Source of the DNA: Exophiala sp. HKRS030
Taxonomy: Eukaryota; Ascomycota; Eurotiomycetes; Chaetothyriales; Herpotrichiellaceae
Direction of reading: 5' to 3'
DNA length: 43,479 nt
NCBI GenBank assembly: GCA_023897205.1
Contig: JAHWDD010000060.1
Span: forward strand, 9,822-53,300
Under the pieces are notes generated by a model. That model had not been told where the DNA came from. It made no database searches and worked only from the letters and a program-made list of their open reading frames with translations. Position 1 is the first letter of the stretch. The number at the start of each line of letters is the position of its first letter. A program made the position numbers and the translations under genes. Of the stretch, positions 11,148-22,522 are shown in pieces.

Positions 11148-11969
11148 TGGGCTCGTATCTGGAGGAATGTGCATGGTTGATGATGGTTCCGAGCATGCGT
11201 ATGATCTCCCATGCCATACTGATCATCGTTTCGTTGAAGAATCGTATGTTGCTGCCCTGTGTAGCGAGTGAGACTGCCCTTGAGCGATTTTTCGGCAGGC
11301 GACCTTGCTCTATAGGTATTGGTGCATAGTCTCATCATGAGCTGCGGGTAGATTGTAGAATAGAGACAAATCTTTGGTGAAATAGTGCAATCGAACAACT
11401 GTTCCACGATGTAAAGATGGCCCTTCGACAGCACGATAAATCGATGGTGGCACTATCTCGGTGCACATACCCTATTCATGGAACAGTCCTGCAGAGGCTA
11501 TAATACATATCGCGCAGAAGGCAGAGATGAGTAATCGGGAAGGACTTTTCAACAGTCAGCGGTTTTCGAGAACCACAGTGCCGAATCAAGACTGTACAAA
11601 ATGAGAATATACGAAGCAATCAAGTTGAATGGACAGAACAAACATGGAAACACATCGGGAGGGGATGAGCAACTTCAATTAGGACCGGATGCGCGAGCTC
11701 ACTACTCATGTGAGCCTCGTAACAGCATTCTAGTTAGCACTCCGCACTGAGGAGGTCTTTCTGCTCTGTAAACTGTCCAACTGGGTAATCAATACTTGAT
11801 GAAGGATCTGTCTCACTTTTGGCAAGACAGTACAGTACACCTCTACGATCGAAGAGGATTGTATCCCTGATTCAAAGTTTCCAGAACAACCATTTACTCA
11901 AGATGTTTGTTGTCAAGCATATCACGGAAGACACACGCTTGAGCTAATGAGATCCATGATGGGTGTCCC
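11148..11969. other. Intergenic, no gene recognised
   Basis: There is no coding pattern on either strand, only short chance ORFs. Confidence 0.45.
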
Positions 11970-12156
11970 TGTTGTGAATTATGGCAGTGGAAGCATAGAT
12001 TGATCCTTATTCTTCTTTTACTTCCTTAGGAAGTAGAATATATATACATCGAAGTAGCATACTAGAAGCTTCCTTACAATTTCCAAGCATGCGGAATGAT
12101 TCCACAAGGCTTTTTGTCAATGTCATGATAAGTCGGTTGAGCCTCATATCACAACA
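11970..12156 (+). mobile_element. Solo LTR-like element, family 2, copy 1
   Basis: A 187-bp element starts TGTTGTGAATTATGG and ends CATATCACAACA, with TGTTGTGA/TCACAACA inverted ends. The same element lies in the opposite orientation at 19857-20042. Shared internal blocks are the aagtagaatatatata and gaagcttccttacaatttcc regions. No matching target duplication is visible here (GTCCC left, TCGTT right). A family-1 LTR is inserted across its right border. Confidence 0.85.
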
Positions 12157-12158
12157 TC

Positions 12159-12366
12159 TATTAAGAATATAAGATTATGCTCAGGTTCGAGATGTTCTTC
12201 CATTAATTCGTTGTTATTGTCTTCACAATCATGGCTCCGTCCTGCACATATATATACACCCTCTCAGAGGGAGATTCCGAAATGTATTTACAATGATGAC
12301 CAAGAAATGACTAATCTTTCTTCCTATCATCCCACGTCGGAGGGCATCTGAACTGAATCTTCAACA
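12159..12366 (+). mobile_element. Solo LTR, family 1, copy B (short subfamily, RIP-like changes)
   Basis: A 208-bp copy is flanked by ACATC duplications (12154-12158 and 12367-12371). The left duplication includes the last three bases of the family-2 LTR, so this insertion is younger and nested. Compared with copy C, its first 15 bases carry four G-to-A changes, three of them TpG to TpA, so the start reads TATTAAGAATATAAG. That is the pattern expected from repeat-induced point mutation. The right end abuts the DUF4336 pseudogene. Confidence 0.92.
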
Positions 12367-13028
12367 ACATCGTTCCTCTCGTGTTCATTATACCGACGAA
12401 CATGGCGGTTCTGAGTCCAGATATAGTGTTTGTGGTTGTCTTGGAGTACTGTTCCGTGGCGGGTTGGTTGAACAGAATATCAGCTTCGATCAAGGTCTCA
12501 GAAGGTGTATGGAGAAAGACAAGTTCTCGATGGCCGTGTTAGTGACAATACTCATACTTGAACTCGTCATCAAACTCGTCGGTAATGCGCATCTTCAGTC
12601 TGTTGTCTCGCGTGAAAATGTATTTGACACGTGGTTCTTTGTCGACTTTCAATCCCTCCATGGCGATGCATGAAGCTTCAGGATACGCGGCTATCCACGA
12701 CGATGAGAACAAATCGTGCTCCTTGCTGAGAGTCACGATATACATGACAGGGCCCATGGACCGCGGTTTTTCCCGGACAAGTTCGGTCAAAGGACCCGGA
12801 AGAAATACTGCCACATTTCCAATCCGCAGTCTGACGAGAGTACAACGCGAACCAGCTTTGAGAAGGCCAACCCTTTCCCGTGGCATGGAAAGCGTCACCT
12901 AGTCAAGGAGCCAGCTTACGAATCGGCATGACTTCATCAGGACGCTTGGGGACACCGACCGGGAGCACCGCTGGAAGTTGGGTTTCATTGCCGTAGCCAA
13001 CATGCTCCGTCGACCTCTCAAGGGACAT
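12367..13028 (-). pseudogene. DUF4336-family protein (metallo-beta-lactamase-like fold), broken and truncated
   Basis: The minus-strand ATG at 13028 begins MSLERSTEHVGYGNETQ and runs into VPKRPDEVMPIRKLAP. After a frame shift near 12905 the family core follows: GSRCTLVRLRIGNVAVFLPG, then VRYIV-like VMYIVTLSKEHDLF. After a TAA (12539-12541) come TLIEADILFNQPATEQY. This order matches fungal DUF4336 proteins. A TAG (12899-12901) adds a further stop. The 3' end is cut at 12367 by the solo LTR and its target duplication. Function is uncertain; the family has a beta-lactamase-like fold. It is inactive as read. Confidence 0.8.
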
Positions 13029-14928
13029 TTTGGGATCAGAGTCGGAGACAACTTAAGTATCCAACTAAAGATAGCGAAGAAGTCCTGAGTAATACGACCA
13101 CGTGGATATTGACCAGGACAGGAAGAGATGTGGCAGTGAACGCGCTTGGCTTCATCTGCTGACAAGTGCCACTGCCTATCTTCTGACAGCATATTATCTG
13201 CTGTTCAAGAGAAGGGTAACGTACTGTAGACAGCGTCTCTGAAGTAACATTCCCCATGCGGCACTGTATCAACGGCTTGTGCCCTAGTGATTAGACATAC
13301 TCGGATTCGGAATCAAAGTGAGCCGCTCACCAGCGGCACCATAGGTCATGGGTTAGTGGCAATGGTACAAAGCTTTACTGCAAAGCGTTCGCACCTCCTA
13401 CAAAATAAATGACCCACCAGCAAGCTCCGTCTTCTTGTGGGTTGCATAAGGATTGTTGATCTAGATGTTTGTGCTGCTAATTGCCCACCGAGAACATTGA
13501 ACGGCTCGTGCGAGCGGTGGGCATGTCTTCTAATACAACCGCGACCCATAGGGAAGGTAGACATTGAGCCTTGCCCCAGGGTAGATATCGTGGGAGTAAA
13601 TGGAGGTGTGACGCTGCGAGAAAGCGACCAGATGACTGTCGTCGTGGCTTTGGCTTTTGTTTGGGATGATTCGCAATATTGTCGGATTGTGCAAACAGCT
13701 GTGAAATTGTTTTAAAGACCACTGACGGCTGTGTTGCGTCTGTACAGGAGACAAGCTACATACACACGCCACCTTGTTCTCACGATCGAAGAGTTCGCAC
13801 GCTCATCATCAAAGACTCTCTACAAGGAACACTCACCAGCCACATGTGACACACAAGGAGCCGTCTCAACAGTGGCTTTTGAATTCTCAAGTGGACCAAT
13901 ATCATTCCTCAGGCTTCCACACTGGTGCTATCCCTATCCTCTCAGGATGGACCGTCACCGCATCCAGAATCTTCGTCACAGTCATCTCGATACTGACCTC
14001 ATGTCAAACAGGTTGCAGGAATAGGCACTAGTTTGGGGTCTAAAAAGGATGTATTGTTGAGTCTGACCTCGATAACTAGGAAGTCCTTTTCTAATAGACA
14101 ATAAGGAGTGAAAACTTCTATCCTTTTGAGGTTTTTCTCTCACCGCATGAGGCCACGATCGTTCTAGGCTGATTTTCTGTGGATAGATATCTCATAATGT
14201 CTCAGTACCTCCCACAAGTGTGCCTCTAGGATAGACTATACTATGGATTTAAGGAGTGACTGGATGCTGTAAGAGAGTGTTGTTAACTAGGTTTCTAGTC
14301 ATATGCTGTAAAGACAGGTATAGGCGGAGTATTCCGCCGCCGAAGGTGCCTCGGCCGTCTAACAATTCTGTCCAATGAATCTCGAATTACTTGGCATCCC
14401 AACCCCGGCACAAGGTAATATTGACATAGGAAGCCAGGCAGTGCGCTGTAGCAGTCTTTGCCCTCCCGTCTTTTACCCACGGGCAATGGTCGGGTAGCTG
14501 TGAAGACACGTAATGGGGTATGAACCGCTCAAGACTGGCACCGATATTGGTGGGACGCAATAGAAATCGCACAATATGAGTCCACGGCCGACTTGTCACC
14601 CTTGATGATATCTTACGGAGTTGTTAGTGGCTGCATATCGCGGGGCTCCGGGGCTCCGGGGCTCCGGGGCTCCACGTTGGCTCGTCTGGCTGGTCTTCGG
14701 CTCGGAAACTCACCAGCCCTAAACAGTGCAGCAAGAGGAAGACAAAAAGCCATTTCGTGGCGGGAAGACTAATCTAACCGTGTCCGGCGCTCGCCCAAGG
14801 CCTGTGGTGATATCTCGCTATATGATCTCAGCAAACTTCACAAACTACCATGTTCCAGCCTCTCTTCCACTCTCTAGTTCCTCACTACCATTTACTCAGA
14901 CAAACACAGTTATAGCCTTACACATCCT
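13029..14928. other. Intergenic, no gene recognised
   Basis: About 1.9 kb holds only short overlapping ORFs on both strands with no family-like patterns. A perfect octamer array sits at 14641-14672. The last 200 bases are pyrimidine-rich and are probably the promoter or leader of the gene at 14929. Confidence 0.45.
14641..14672. repeat. Octamer tandem array (CGGGGCTC)x4
   Basis: There are four exact copies of CGGGGCTC. The array is GC-rich in an otherwise balanced intergenic region, 257 bp upstream of the PhyH start codon. Confidence 0.95.
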
Positions 14929-16217
14929 ATGGCGGTCAACGGAAGCGAAACTGTGGTCGCTACCACCAACGGTCACAAAGCTGGACCCCCAAAGACCCGC
15001 ATATACTACGTGGATCAGCACCCCAAAGTGGCTGATCTTGAGAAGATAATTGATCGGACAGTCGACGAGAGTTGCTACCCTTTGGCATCAACCTTCCCCA
15101 ACAACATCGTCGTCTACGAGATGTCTCGGTTTTCCGGTAGGCATGACGACGCTGATCTAGTATCCAGTCTTCAGGACGAATGGAGTAATGCTTTGGCCTA
15201 CGGGCCCGGGATAGCCGTGTTAAAGGGCCTGTACAGGATCGATGGCCTTGAACAGGCTCTTGACGCCGCCAACGGCGTGTTTGACAAAATCCTCGAAGAT
15301 GAGCATGCCCAGTTCTCTCAGGGCGCGAGGGAGGACGTGTCCGAGATGGGGTACAAGCTGGACAAAAGCCTGAAAACAGCAAATACCTTTACCAAACTTG
15401 CCGTCAGAGACCCCGAGACCTTTATCAAATACTTCTCCAATCCCTGGCTTTGACACATAGGCGAAGCATGGCTTGAGCCGGGGTATCGGATCAACTCAAG
15501 TATGAACATCGTCCCTCCCGGTGGACGGGTTCAACAGGCTCACCGTGACTACCACCTGGGCTTCTACGATCGGGTGAAATGCTCCAAGTTTCCTCAACTC
15601 ATCCAACATGCCAACACGTACTTGACGCTACGGGGTGCAGTTGCCCACAGCCAAATGCCGCTGCCCAGTGGCCCTACGCGCTTCCTTCCCTTTAGTCAGA
15701 TGTTCGAGCCTGGCTATATGGCGGCATGTCTTGAAGAATTCCAAGACTACTTCACCTCTCACTTTGTGTCTGTTGCGCTTGACAAGGGTGACGGCGTATT
15801 TTTCAACCCGTCAGTGCTGCATGCCGCCGGTGAAACACAACAACCGACCACTATCGCAGTGCTCACCTCCTGCAGCTGAATAGCAACTTTGGCAAACCTT
15901 CCGAGTTTGTCAGCAATGTCCCTGTAATCAGGAGCTGCTGGGACCTCCTCACCAAAGAATACCAAGAGAATGGATTCAACGCACAGGTGCAAGCGGTGGT
16001 CGCATCAATTGGAGATGGCTATCCGTTCCCCACTGCCATGGATCGTCTCGTAGCTGGGTTCGGCGACGTCTTCGCCATGAAGACAGAACAGGAGCTCATG
16101 CAGGCTGCCCTGGAGGCAGGTCAGAGCCGTGCGCAGATATTGGATTTGATTAAGAAGAACCAGCTAGCAAGGTTCGGTGTATTCCTGGACGAGTTGCATG
16201 GTTTTACCCCAAATTGA
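14929..16217 (+). pseudogene. Phytanoyl-CoA dioxygenase (PhyH)-family Fe(II)/2-oxoglutarate enzyme, broken
   Basis: The frame reads MAVNGSETVVATTNG and, from about residue 60, a PhyH-like fold. The iron-binding HxD is seen as QQAHRDYHLGF and the distal His as SVLHAAGE. Two defects interrupt it: TGA at 15451-15453 (after NPWL) and a missing base in the A-run at 15833-15835. After the latter the frame resumes as TTDHYRSAHLLQLN and runs to FGVFLDELHGFTPN. Restoring length implies about 429 aa without introns, usual for this fungal PhyH group. Such enzymes hydroxylate or desaturate small molecules in biosynthetic clusters. The neighbouring anthrone-oxygenase-like gene supports a secondary-metabolite role (inference). 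Confidence 0.88.
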
Positions 16218-16614
16218 TGGTCAGAGTGAAGTATAGAGAAGAGTCAAATACGACGGTGGCAGAACAGATTGATGAACTCCAGCGAGCCTTACGCTCTAAT
16301 CTGTTATTATAGTGGTAGGAACTTTTCGAGATGACGTCTTATCGCCTGTACCGAAAGGACTCGATTCCTAGAATGAACTCCCTAAGACAAACTAGACAGA
16401 ATGTTCATGTCCTCCTTTCTCGCAACTATGTGCCTGGTTCCTACCCATTAAGATAGGACCCGTGCTGCGACATGATGAATGACATAATAGTTTGCAACTT
16501 TGGAGCGCAAGCAACTTGCTTGTTCTCTCCCGAAGAGCGATAACCACTGACTGCTGGCCAAGACCGTGAGTCATGGACTTCGCGTGATCCTTGCTGGCAG
16601 CACCTGCCCGTTTT
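16218..16614. other. Intergenic between convergent genes
   Basis: This is 397 bp between the PhyH stop and the convergent DUF1772 stop. No coding or RNA feature is recognised; it should hold both 3' UTRs. Confidence 0.5.
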
Positions 16615-17236
16615 TCAGGGTAAGCTGGCGAGCAAGCCAACCAAGCCTCCAACTAGAGGCAGCAAGCTTCTAACGGCATTGAGAGTGGTCCATCGGCTGA
16701 TTAGCCCATCAATATCTGCATTTTGAGCCTGCGCCAGTGCCTCCTTCCCGCCCTTGTCAGAATATTGGACCAATTTATTGTTTGTGGGCGCCATCACAGC
16801 CAGGGTGAAAGGCACGATACCCAGAGTTAGGATGGCAGCGGTGCCATAGTAAAGAGCCACTGAGCTCTTGGGCGCCGTACGACGAGCCGAATATGCGAGA
16901 TAGAGGAAGGCTGCGGCGGTACTCGCAGCAACTGGAGGGTTTTGTGCCTTGCCAGCTTCGTAGACGTACCTCCACTGCTTCGCGAGAGTGATTGAGGCGA
17001 CACCGTCATTGCTTTTGGATCGGGCGAGGGACGGCGTCACCATCAAGGAGAGAGCCGCGATGTTACCTGCGAATGAACATCAGTGCATGCGTTGCGACTT
17101 ATCTTCGAAGCACACAGCAAAGTGGGCTGCACGGCCCCGAACTTCGAACGGTGAAGGGCGGCTGCTTACCACCCAGCCAGAACGATCCCGCGATTCCGAC
17201 ATATCTTGCGGCTTTGAGGAGATTGAAAGCGTCCAT
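16615..17236 (-). CDS. DUF1772 protein, anthrone-oxygenase-like
   Basis: Intact protein of 172 aa. Exon 1 (17236-17170) encodes MDAFNLLKAARYVGIAGSFW. A 103-bp GTAAGC...TTCGCAG intron follows (phase 1), and exon 2 (17066-16615) begins NIAALSLMVTPSLA and ends LVGLLASLP. Four hydrophobic segments, the central APTNNKL and the late WTTLNAVRSLLPLVGG fit DUF1772, the family of cofactor-free anthrone oxygenases (TpcL, AgnL2, MdpH1, HypC types). These oxidise an anthrone such as emodin anthrone to the anthraquinone. It lies divergently arranged with nothing obvious upstream, and about 630 bp from the questin-oxidase-like gene on the same strand. Family is certain; the exact substrate is inferred from the gene company. 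Confidence 0.9.
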
Positions 17237-17864
17237 AGTTAGACTGAACAGCGAAAGTGAAGATGAGTGCCTTAGCCACACACGACAGGAAGAGGTCGCG
17301 CACAAAAGATGTTGCTTGCATTCAGGATAGCAGGGTTCCGTTCGTGCGAGCCCGGAGTTCCGGAGGTGCGTTACTCTTGATCTCGGAAACTAATCGGAAC
17401 CAGGACCGAAGTGGGGCAGTTCAGCTCCTTTACCAGAGGGGGGCCAAGAGGGACATTTCCGTTCCTCTCGCCCTGTTGCCCCGTTGCTCTCTCGCCCTTG
17501 TCCCCTCCAGACTTGTCCGCAAAGCGTTGTTGAAGGCGAGCCGAGAATACCGCGGCTTAGGCTCTGATAATTTTGAATGCGATGAGAATGGGAGACCGTA
17601 GGAGCCTGGAGAGAGCAGAGGTATCGAACTACAAAATGTTGACCCTATGACGACATACCATACCACAAGCCACCAGTCTATCTCAAAGCGTCTAGTGCGT
17701 GCAACTGAGATTTTGGCTATTTGCAAAAGGATAGTCTGTGATACACGAAAAATATGGTGTTGGTTGATCAAGACAGCTTCTCGGCTACCAAATATCTGCA
17801 CTAAACTCAGCTGATCCCCGCCACGCCTTCAGCATCTTGGTGTTCATTCAGACTCGAGGCTTCG
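17237..17864. other. Intergenic, likely upstream region of the DUF1772 gene
   Basis: No gene is recognised. It contains the minus-strand promoter of the DUF1772 gene and the 3' flank of the DUF4243 gene. Confidence 0.45.
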
Positions 17865-19324
17865 TCATGCAGGAATAAAGCCATCTCTGCTGGGGAGAAA
17901 GCCCATAACGCCGGCACCAAAGCCTTCCCAGCCGTTGAATTCGGTGAGATACTTGATGGCTGCCTTGAGATAAAAGCCGTGTTTCTCGCCGTAAGTCTCC
18001 GCGAATACTTTGGGCGCCCGAACGACCTTGTAGAAGTGATCATCCATGCCCCATCGGTGGTTGAGAGCCGTCTGTGCGACCCAGTCCCAATCTCGACCAT
18101 TGATGTCAACTTTTTCAATCTCTGCGATATCATAGTCGAGCCTCTTCTGAAGGATATATATCAAGATTGTGAAAAGGCCATATTGACGGAGAAGTGAAAG
18201 TCGTCTTTCGGCGGGGAAGTGATGCCAAAGTACCCGGAAGGCATGAGCAACCGTCATGATATGCGCATAGAAGAAATCATACTTCCCGTCGCCGTAGCCC
18301 GAGGCGATCGCGAGCACAACGGACAGATCGCAGCAGTGCTGGAACTGTTGTTCAATTTTGGCTTCTTCGACCTCCCAAGCGTTCCAATGCTCGACAAATT
18401 CTTGGAAGCGATTCTGAAGCACGATTCCAAAGTTCACAGTGCCCGGCATTTCCACTAACCCATCAAAGCGCTCATCATTTTGGACGCGCTTGATGACCTC
18501 GGCCAAGCTGGAGGTTTTGTAAGGCGCAGGGATTGGGACCGGATTATCCATAAGGCCGTGGCACAGGGCATACTCGGTGCATCCCAGACTCAAAGCCTCC
18601 GTGATCACTTCAGGGACTCGATACTCGTATCCGTACGCAAGGTGTATGAAAGGATGTCCCACTGTTATACTTTAGCCACGGCTTAGACCAACTTTGATGC
18701 ACGAAACTTACAGCCACCACAGAAGCCATTGATGAGCGGCTCGGATCCGGTATACAGAAATTCCTGTACCACCTTTTCCCAGTCGCCATTGTTCTTCCGC
18801 ACCTCTTCATCGAAGAAGTCGACATATGCCACGGTATACCTAAGCAGCATCCTCAATACGATTGTAGAAGCACACCAATTGCTTTCAAACATACTGTTTT
18901 TGGCCCAAAAACCCGCGCCACTTCTCTGACAGAATTTTGTCGCCTCGGATGAATGTTTCGTCGATGTTGACCAGGGATTTGATGTCGTGCTCATAGGTCT
19001 CAATGAGTTGCTCACTATCAGCGCCCAGGCCATATGCAGATCCTAGCAGCTACCATACATTAAACCTGAACGCTCCAAATCGCAGACGCGTGCGTTCCAA
19101 CGGGAACTTACATGGGGAAGATGACTGTGCAAGATCAATTGCGGGTTGCGCAGCGGCGCTACGGTAACGTGGCCTTTCTCCAGGAGCTTTCGCAGAGTTT
19201 TGGTGCGGTCGTCCTCCAACTTGTAGACATCGTACACGGGCGCAGCCTCAAGGTGAGTGACAGCTGTGGGGGGAAGTTCGACGGTTTCGGTGCCAAAATT
19301 TACTGTCGCGACAACAGTGGACAT
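17865..19324 (-). CDS. DUF4243 questin-oxidase-like Baeyer-Villiger enzyme
   Basis: Intact protein of 430 aa in four exons: 19324-19112, 19049-18895, 18839-18712 and 18661-17865. All introns are 50-62 bp with GT...AG ends, and phases join cleanly through HSHLPHLLGSAYGLGADSEQ, GQKQYTVAYVDFF and FCGGLGHPFIHLAYGYEY. No stops occur. The family includes AflY, MdpL, TpcI and GedK, which perform Baeyer-Villiger-type ring opening of anthraquinones. The start is the first ATG of MSTVVATVNFG, and length matches relatives (about 430-450). A paralogue missing its first three exons lies at 29542-30632. It would act in the cytosol on an anthraquinone made by the decarboxylase and anthrone oxygenase found in the same window (inference). 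Confidence 0.93.
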
Positions 19325-19851
19325 TTTGCTGACTCCAACGGGCTTGCTAACACAATATTGTTCAGGAACCCGACTTGTACGCTGGGGCGTGGTGTGGACG
19401 AAAATGCAGAAGAACGTCTCTTATCAATGCAACAAACACGATAGGTTCCTAAAAACACTGGACAACTACCCCGCCACGAGATGGGAATATGATGTTGAAC
19501 GTCCACAGTCCACACACAAGCCGGAGAACGCGCGAGTGGTCAGATTGGTGGGACCTCGGAGCGAAAGCATTGTAGAACCGTCTTGCAGGCGAGATGTGTA
19601 CAGACATTTCGCAACAAAGAGGCCCCGGGTAAGGTAAGGATCGGAGCCAACAGAGGAGCAAGACCTGTGAGAAGGGGTGGGGCTACCGGAAAGACTGGCC
19701 ATTCGTTATATTGTCGGAAGCGTGGTAAAGAGGAAGCGTGGTAAAGAGGAAGCGGGACGTTCGCGTGGGGTTCACCTTCCATCTACAAGTCGATATTTCT
19801 GCCAGGTGGCATTTGCTGGTCGTGCAGCTCGAATTATTGCTGCAGATTGTC
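19325..19851. other. Intergenic, no gene recognised
   Basis: Upstream region of the DUF4243 gene. A short direct duplication of a GGTAAAGAGGAAGCGTGGTAA-like stretch lies at about 19722-19755. No coding pattern is seen. Confidence 0.45.
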
Positions 19852-19856
19852 AATAT

Positions 19857-20042
19857 TGTTGTGATATGAGGCTCAACCGACTTATTATGACATTGACAAA
19901 AAGCCTTATGGAATCATTCCGCATGCTTGGAAATTGTAAGGAAGCTTCTAGTATGCTACTTTGATGTATATATATTCTAGGAAGTAGAATAAGAATAACA
20001 AAAAAAGATCAATCCATGCTTCCACTGCCATAATCCACAACA
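19857..20042 (-). mobile_element. Solo LTR-like element, family 2, copy 2 (inverted relative to copy 1)
   Basis: A 186-bp element is flanked by AATAT duplications (19852-19856 and 20043-20047). It is the reverse complement of 11970-12156 with scattered differences and a small internal deletion near the aagtaga block. Its ends are TGTTGTGA and CCACAACA. It lies about 170 bp upstream of the regulator gene at 20213 and so may contribute promoter sequence (inference). Confidence 0.9.
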
Positions 20043-20212
20043 AATATGTCCCGGCGGTTGCAAATGTGAGATCGCAGATACTGGAGAATCCATAATCCGG
20101 GCAAGCCAAGCAACGCTTTACTTCTTTTAGCGAGACCCCAACTGTTTTACAAGATTCTACGTAACTCAGTCTCGACTGTCAAAATTACATCTTCTGTCGC
20201 ATCTTCTTCAAT

Positions 20213-22522
20213 ATGAAATCCTTCGGAGTCAAGAGGCAGAAGGTCGCTCTTGCGTGTGACCAGTGCCGAGCTAGGAAAGTCAAATGCGATGGTTGTCAAC
20301 CTGCGTGCGAACCATGTTTGAGGAAGGCTGGAACAGGATAATTTGCACTTGGGAGACAGGAATTTCGCGAATGTCTCTGCAACCCTCGATTGAACGACTT
20401 CCCTCATCCAATACCAGAACCCAGGTGGATGATCAAGGTACTACTGTGCAGTCGTTGAAAGACCTTGGGCAAATATCAAGCGCAATAAACGACGCTTCTA
20501 GATCTGAATCCCAGAGTGGGCGACAGGAATCCCGCTCTTGTATGGTTCAGCTTAGTATTTACCCGAATGCCTTTTCCCCTTCGTCGAGTCCGCCTATGAA
20601 CACCTTTCAGTCCATTAACGCGGGGAGGAGTGGTTCTGTCGCACACACCCAAGGTGAGCTCCAGTTCAACGCAGTCTCGCCGTCCGAAAACTCTGTACAT
20701 GCTATAATAGGGTCGACACTGAATGGAGATGGAAGGGTTGGCTTCTTCGGCAGTTCTAGCGCTGGCCACTTTATGCAGAACGTGAAGAAGATGGTCCAGC
20801 TGGGAAACAGCAGAACACAGCAAACAAGTCAACTAAATACAGCCGTACAATCTGTACTAGCTTCTGGCCACGACACCGCTGAGTCCAAGCCAGTAGACTA
20901 TGCTTTGCCGCCGCGAAGAAGGGCAGATATGTTGATGTCTGCCTACTGGAGATATGTTCATGTCCTCTACCCTTACCTGGACAAGCCGAGAGTGCTGGAG
21001 GACTATGAGAATCTCTGGAGGGGGAACGAATCCATTTTCGATGAACGATCGTTCATCTGTCTCCTGAACGCCATTTTCGCACTTGGCAGCCAGATTGACG
21101 AAACTACACCAGCTGAAGAAAGAGCTTGCTTCGCTTATGTGTTCTACACCAGAGCGCGAGAGTTATTGGATATCACCGCAACTGGGTCAGTTCGAACGGT
21201 ACATTCATTCCTTCTTCTGGGTCAGTACACTCAAAGCACGAACGAGCCACATTCATGCTGGATCTATGTCGGTCTCGCAATCAGAACCGCTCAAAGTCTG
21301 GGCTTGCATCTACCAGAGACAAGTCAACATGTCCCCGACATATACACCAGAGATTTGCTACGGAAGACATGGCACGGGTGCGTTCTACTGGATAGGGTTA
21401 TTTCCATGACACATGGTCGTCCCTGCATGATTGGGCCACAGGCGGCCCGTGCGGTCCCTTTCCCCCTCACCGAGGATGAGCTCTATCTGAGTTCAGGCTC
21501 CCTTCAACCACCGCCAGGCCGACCGAAGCAGTCAGCCGAAGTCGGATTCTTCGTTCAATCACTGAAATTATTCGAGATCTTGCACGACGTGATGTTCAAA
21601 TTCTATTCGATCAATTGCCGGCAACGCAAGCTCGTTGATGTTAACAAGTACTTCGGATCGTCAGACAATAACCAATCCTCCATTTTTGAAGTTGAACGTC
21701 GGATCTTGAAATGGCAACAAAACATACCGGATCATCTGAAAGTTGGCGCTAAACCTCAAGGAGATGCTTCTGCCAGCGTTCTACATCGCCAGGCGGTTAT
21801 ACTTCACCAAAGGTAAGGCCGATTCTAGCTATACTTCCCAATTGACTAACAAATAGCCTAGGCAATTGCATGTACGCTTACTACTTCTGAGACCCACACT
21901 GTCAAGTTTCTTCATGTCCGATTTTCACGACTGCAACAACGCCATCCCGCTCGAGAGTCTCTTGTCACACAGTGTGCTGCTCCAGTGCGCGATCGTGTGC
22001 GTGAAAGTAGCCTTGGAGGCGATAGATACTATTTACAGGGAAAGAGGAAGCAACGTCCGCGAGACGGGATCTTGTGCTGCTTGGTGGTATAATGTTCTTT
22101 ATCTGTACACCTCAGCGACAGTTCTGATTGCGGCTCGACTAAGCCCTCCGATTTTGGCCGAAGTCTCGGAAGAGTCGATTCTCCAGGGCTGGAGGAGGGC
22201 ATTGGAAGTCTTGGATGAGTACAGCCGGTTTGGTGCATCCATTGCACAGTTGCCGACCACCTTACGCCTCCTATTTGAAGCGGTACCCCAACAATACTCG
22301 CGACTCAGCCAGGGAGGTACAAGCACTATTCCTGGTTCTCGAGGTCAAAGCGTGGCACCCCAGCCTTATTCAAACGAATCTGCCACAGATGTTGCGGATG
22401 AGCAATTGAGAGAGAATATGCAGGACGAGAATACTTTCCCTGATGACCTCTTTCCCGAACTTGACACCACTTTCGACCCCGATGACATTTCCTGGTTGAT
22501 GATGATACCTCTGGATAGTTGA
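20213..22522 (+). CDS. Zn2Cys6 transcription factor with frame break in the zinc cluster
   Basis: The likely start at 20213 gives MKSFGVKRQKVALACDQCRA, with RARKVKCDG, QPACEPCLRKAG following. This is a nearly complete Zn2Cys6 cluster that then hits TAA at 20339-20341. One base away, the other frame supplies the last part (IICTWETG) and stays open for about 500 codons. A 49-bp GTAAGG...CCTAG intron (21813-21861, phase 2) then joins to a 218-codon last exon ending at 22522. The middle contains the fungal-specific domain (SAYWRYVHVLYPYLDKPRV, HSFLLLGQYTQSTNEPHSCW). Total length would be about 753 aa. Apart from one indel at about 20330-20340 the gene is clean, so it could be a recent break, an assembly error, or expressed from ATG 20284 without a working zinc cluster. 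It is a plausible regulator of the flanking biosynthetic genes (inference). Confidence 0.88.

Noticed and set aside
12539..12898. Stand-alone 119-codon minus-strand gene
   Set aside because: It is the middle of the DUF4336 pseudogene; matching family sequence continues beyond both stops.
14960..15382. 140-codon minus-strand ORF
   Set aside because: Antisense shadow of the PhyH coding frame.
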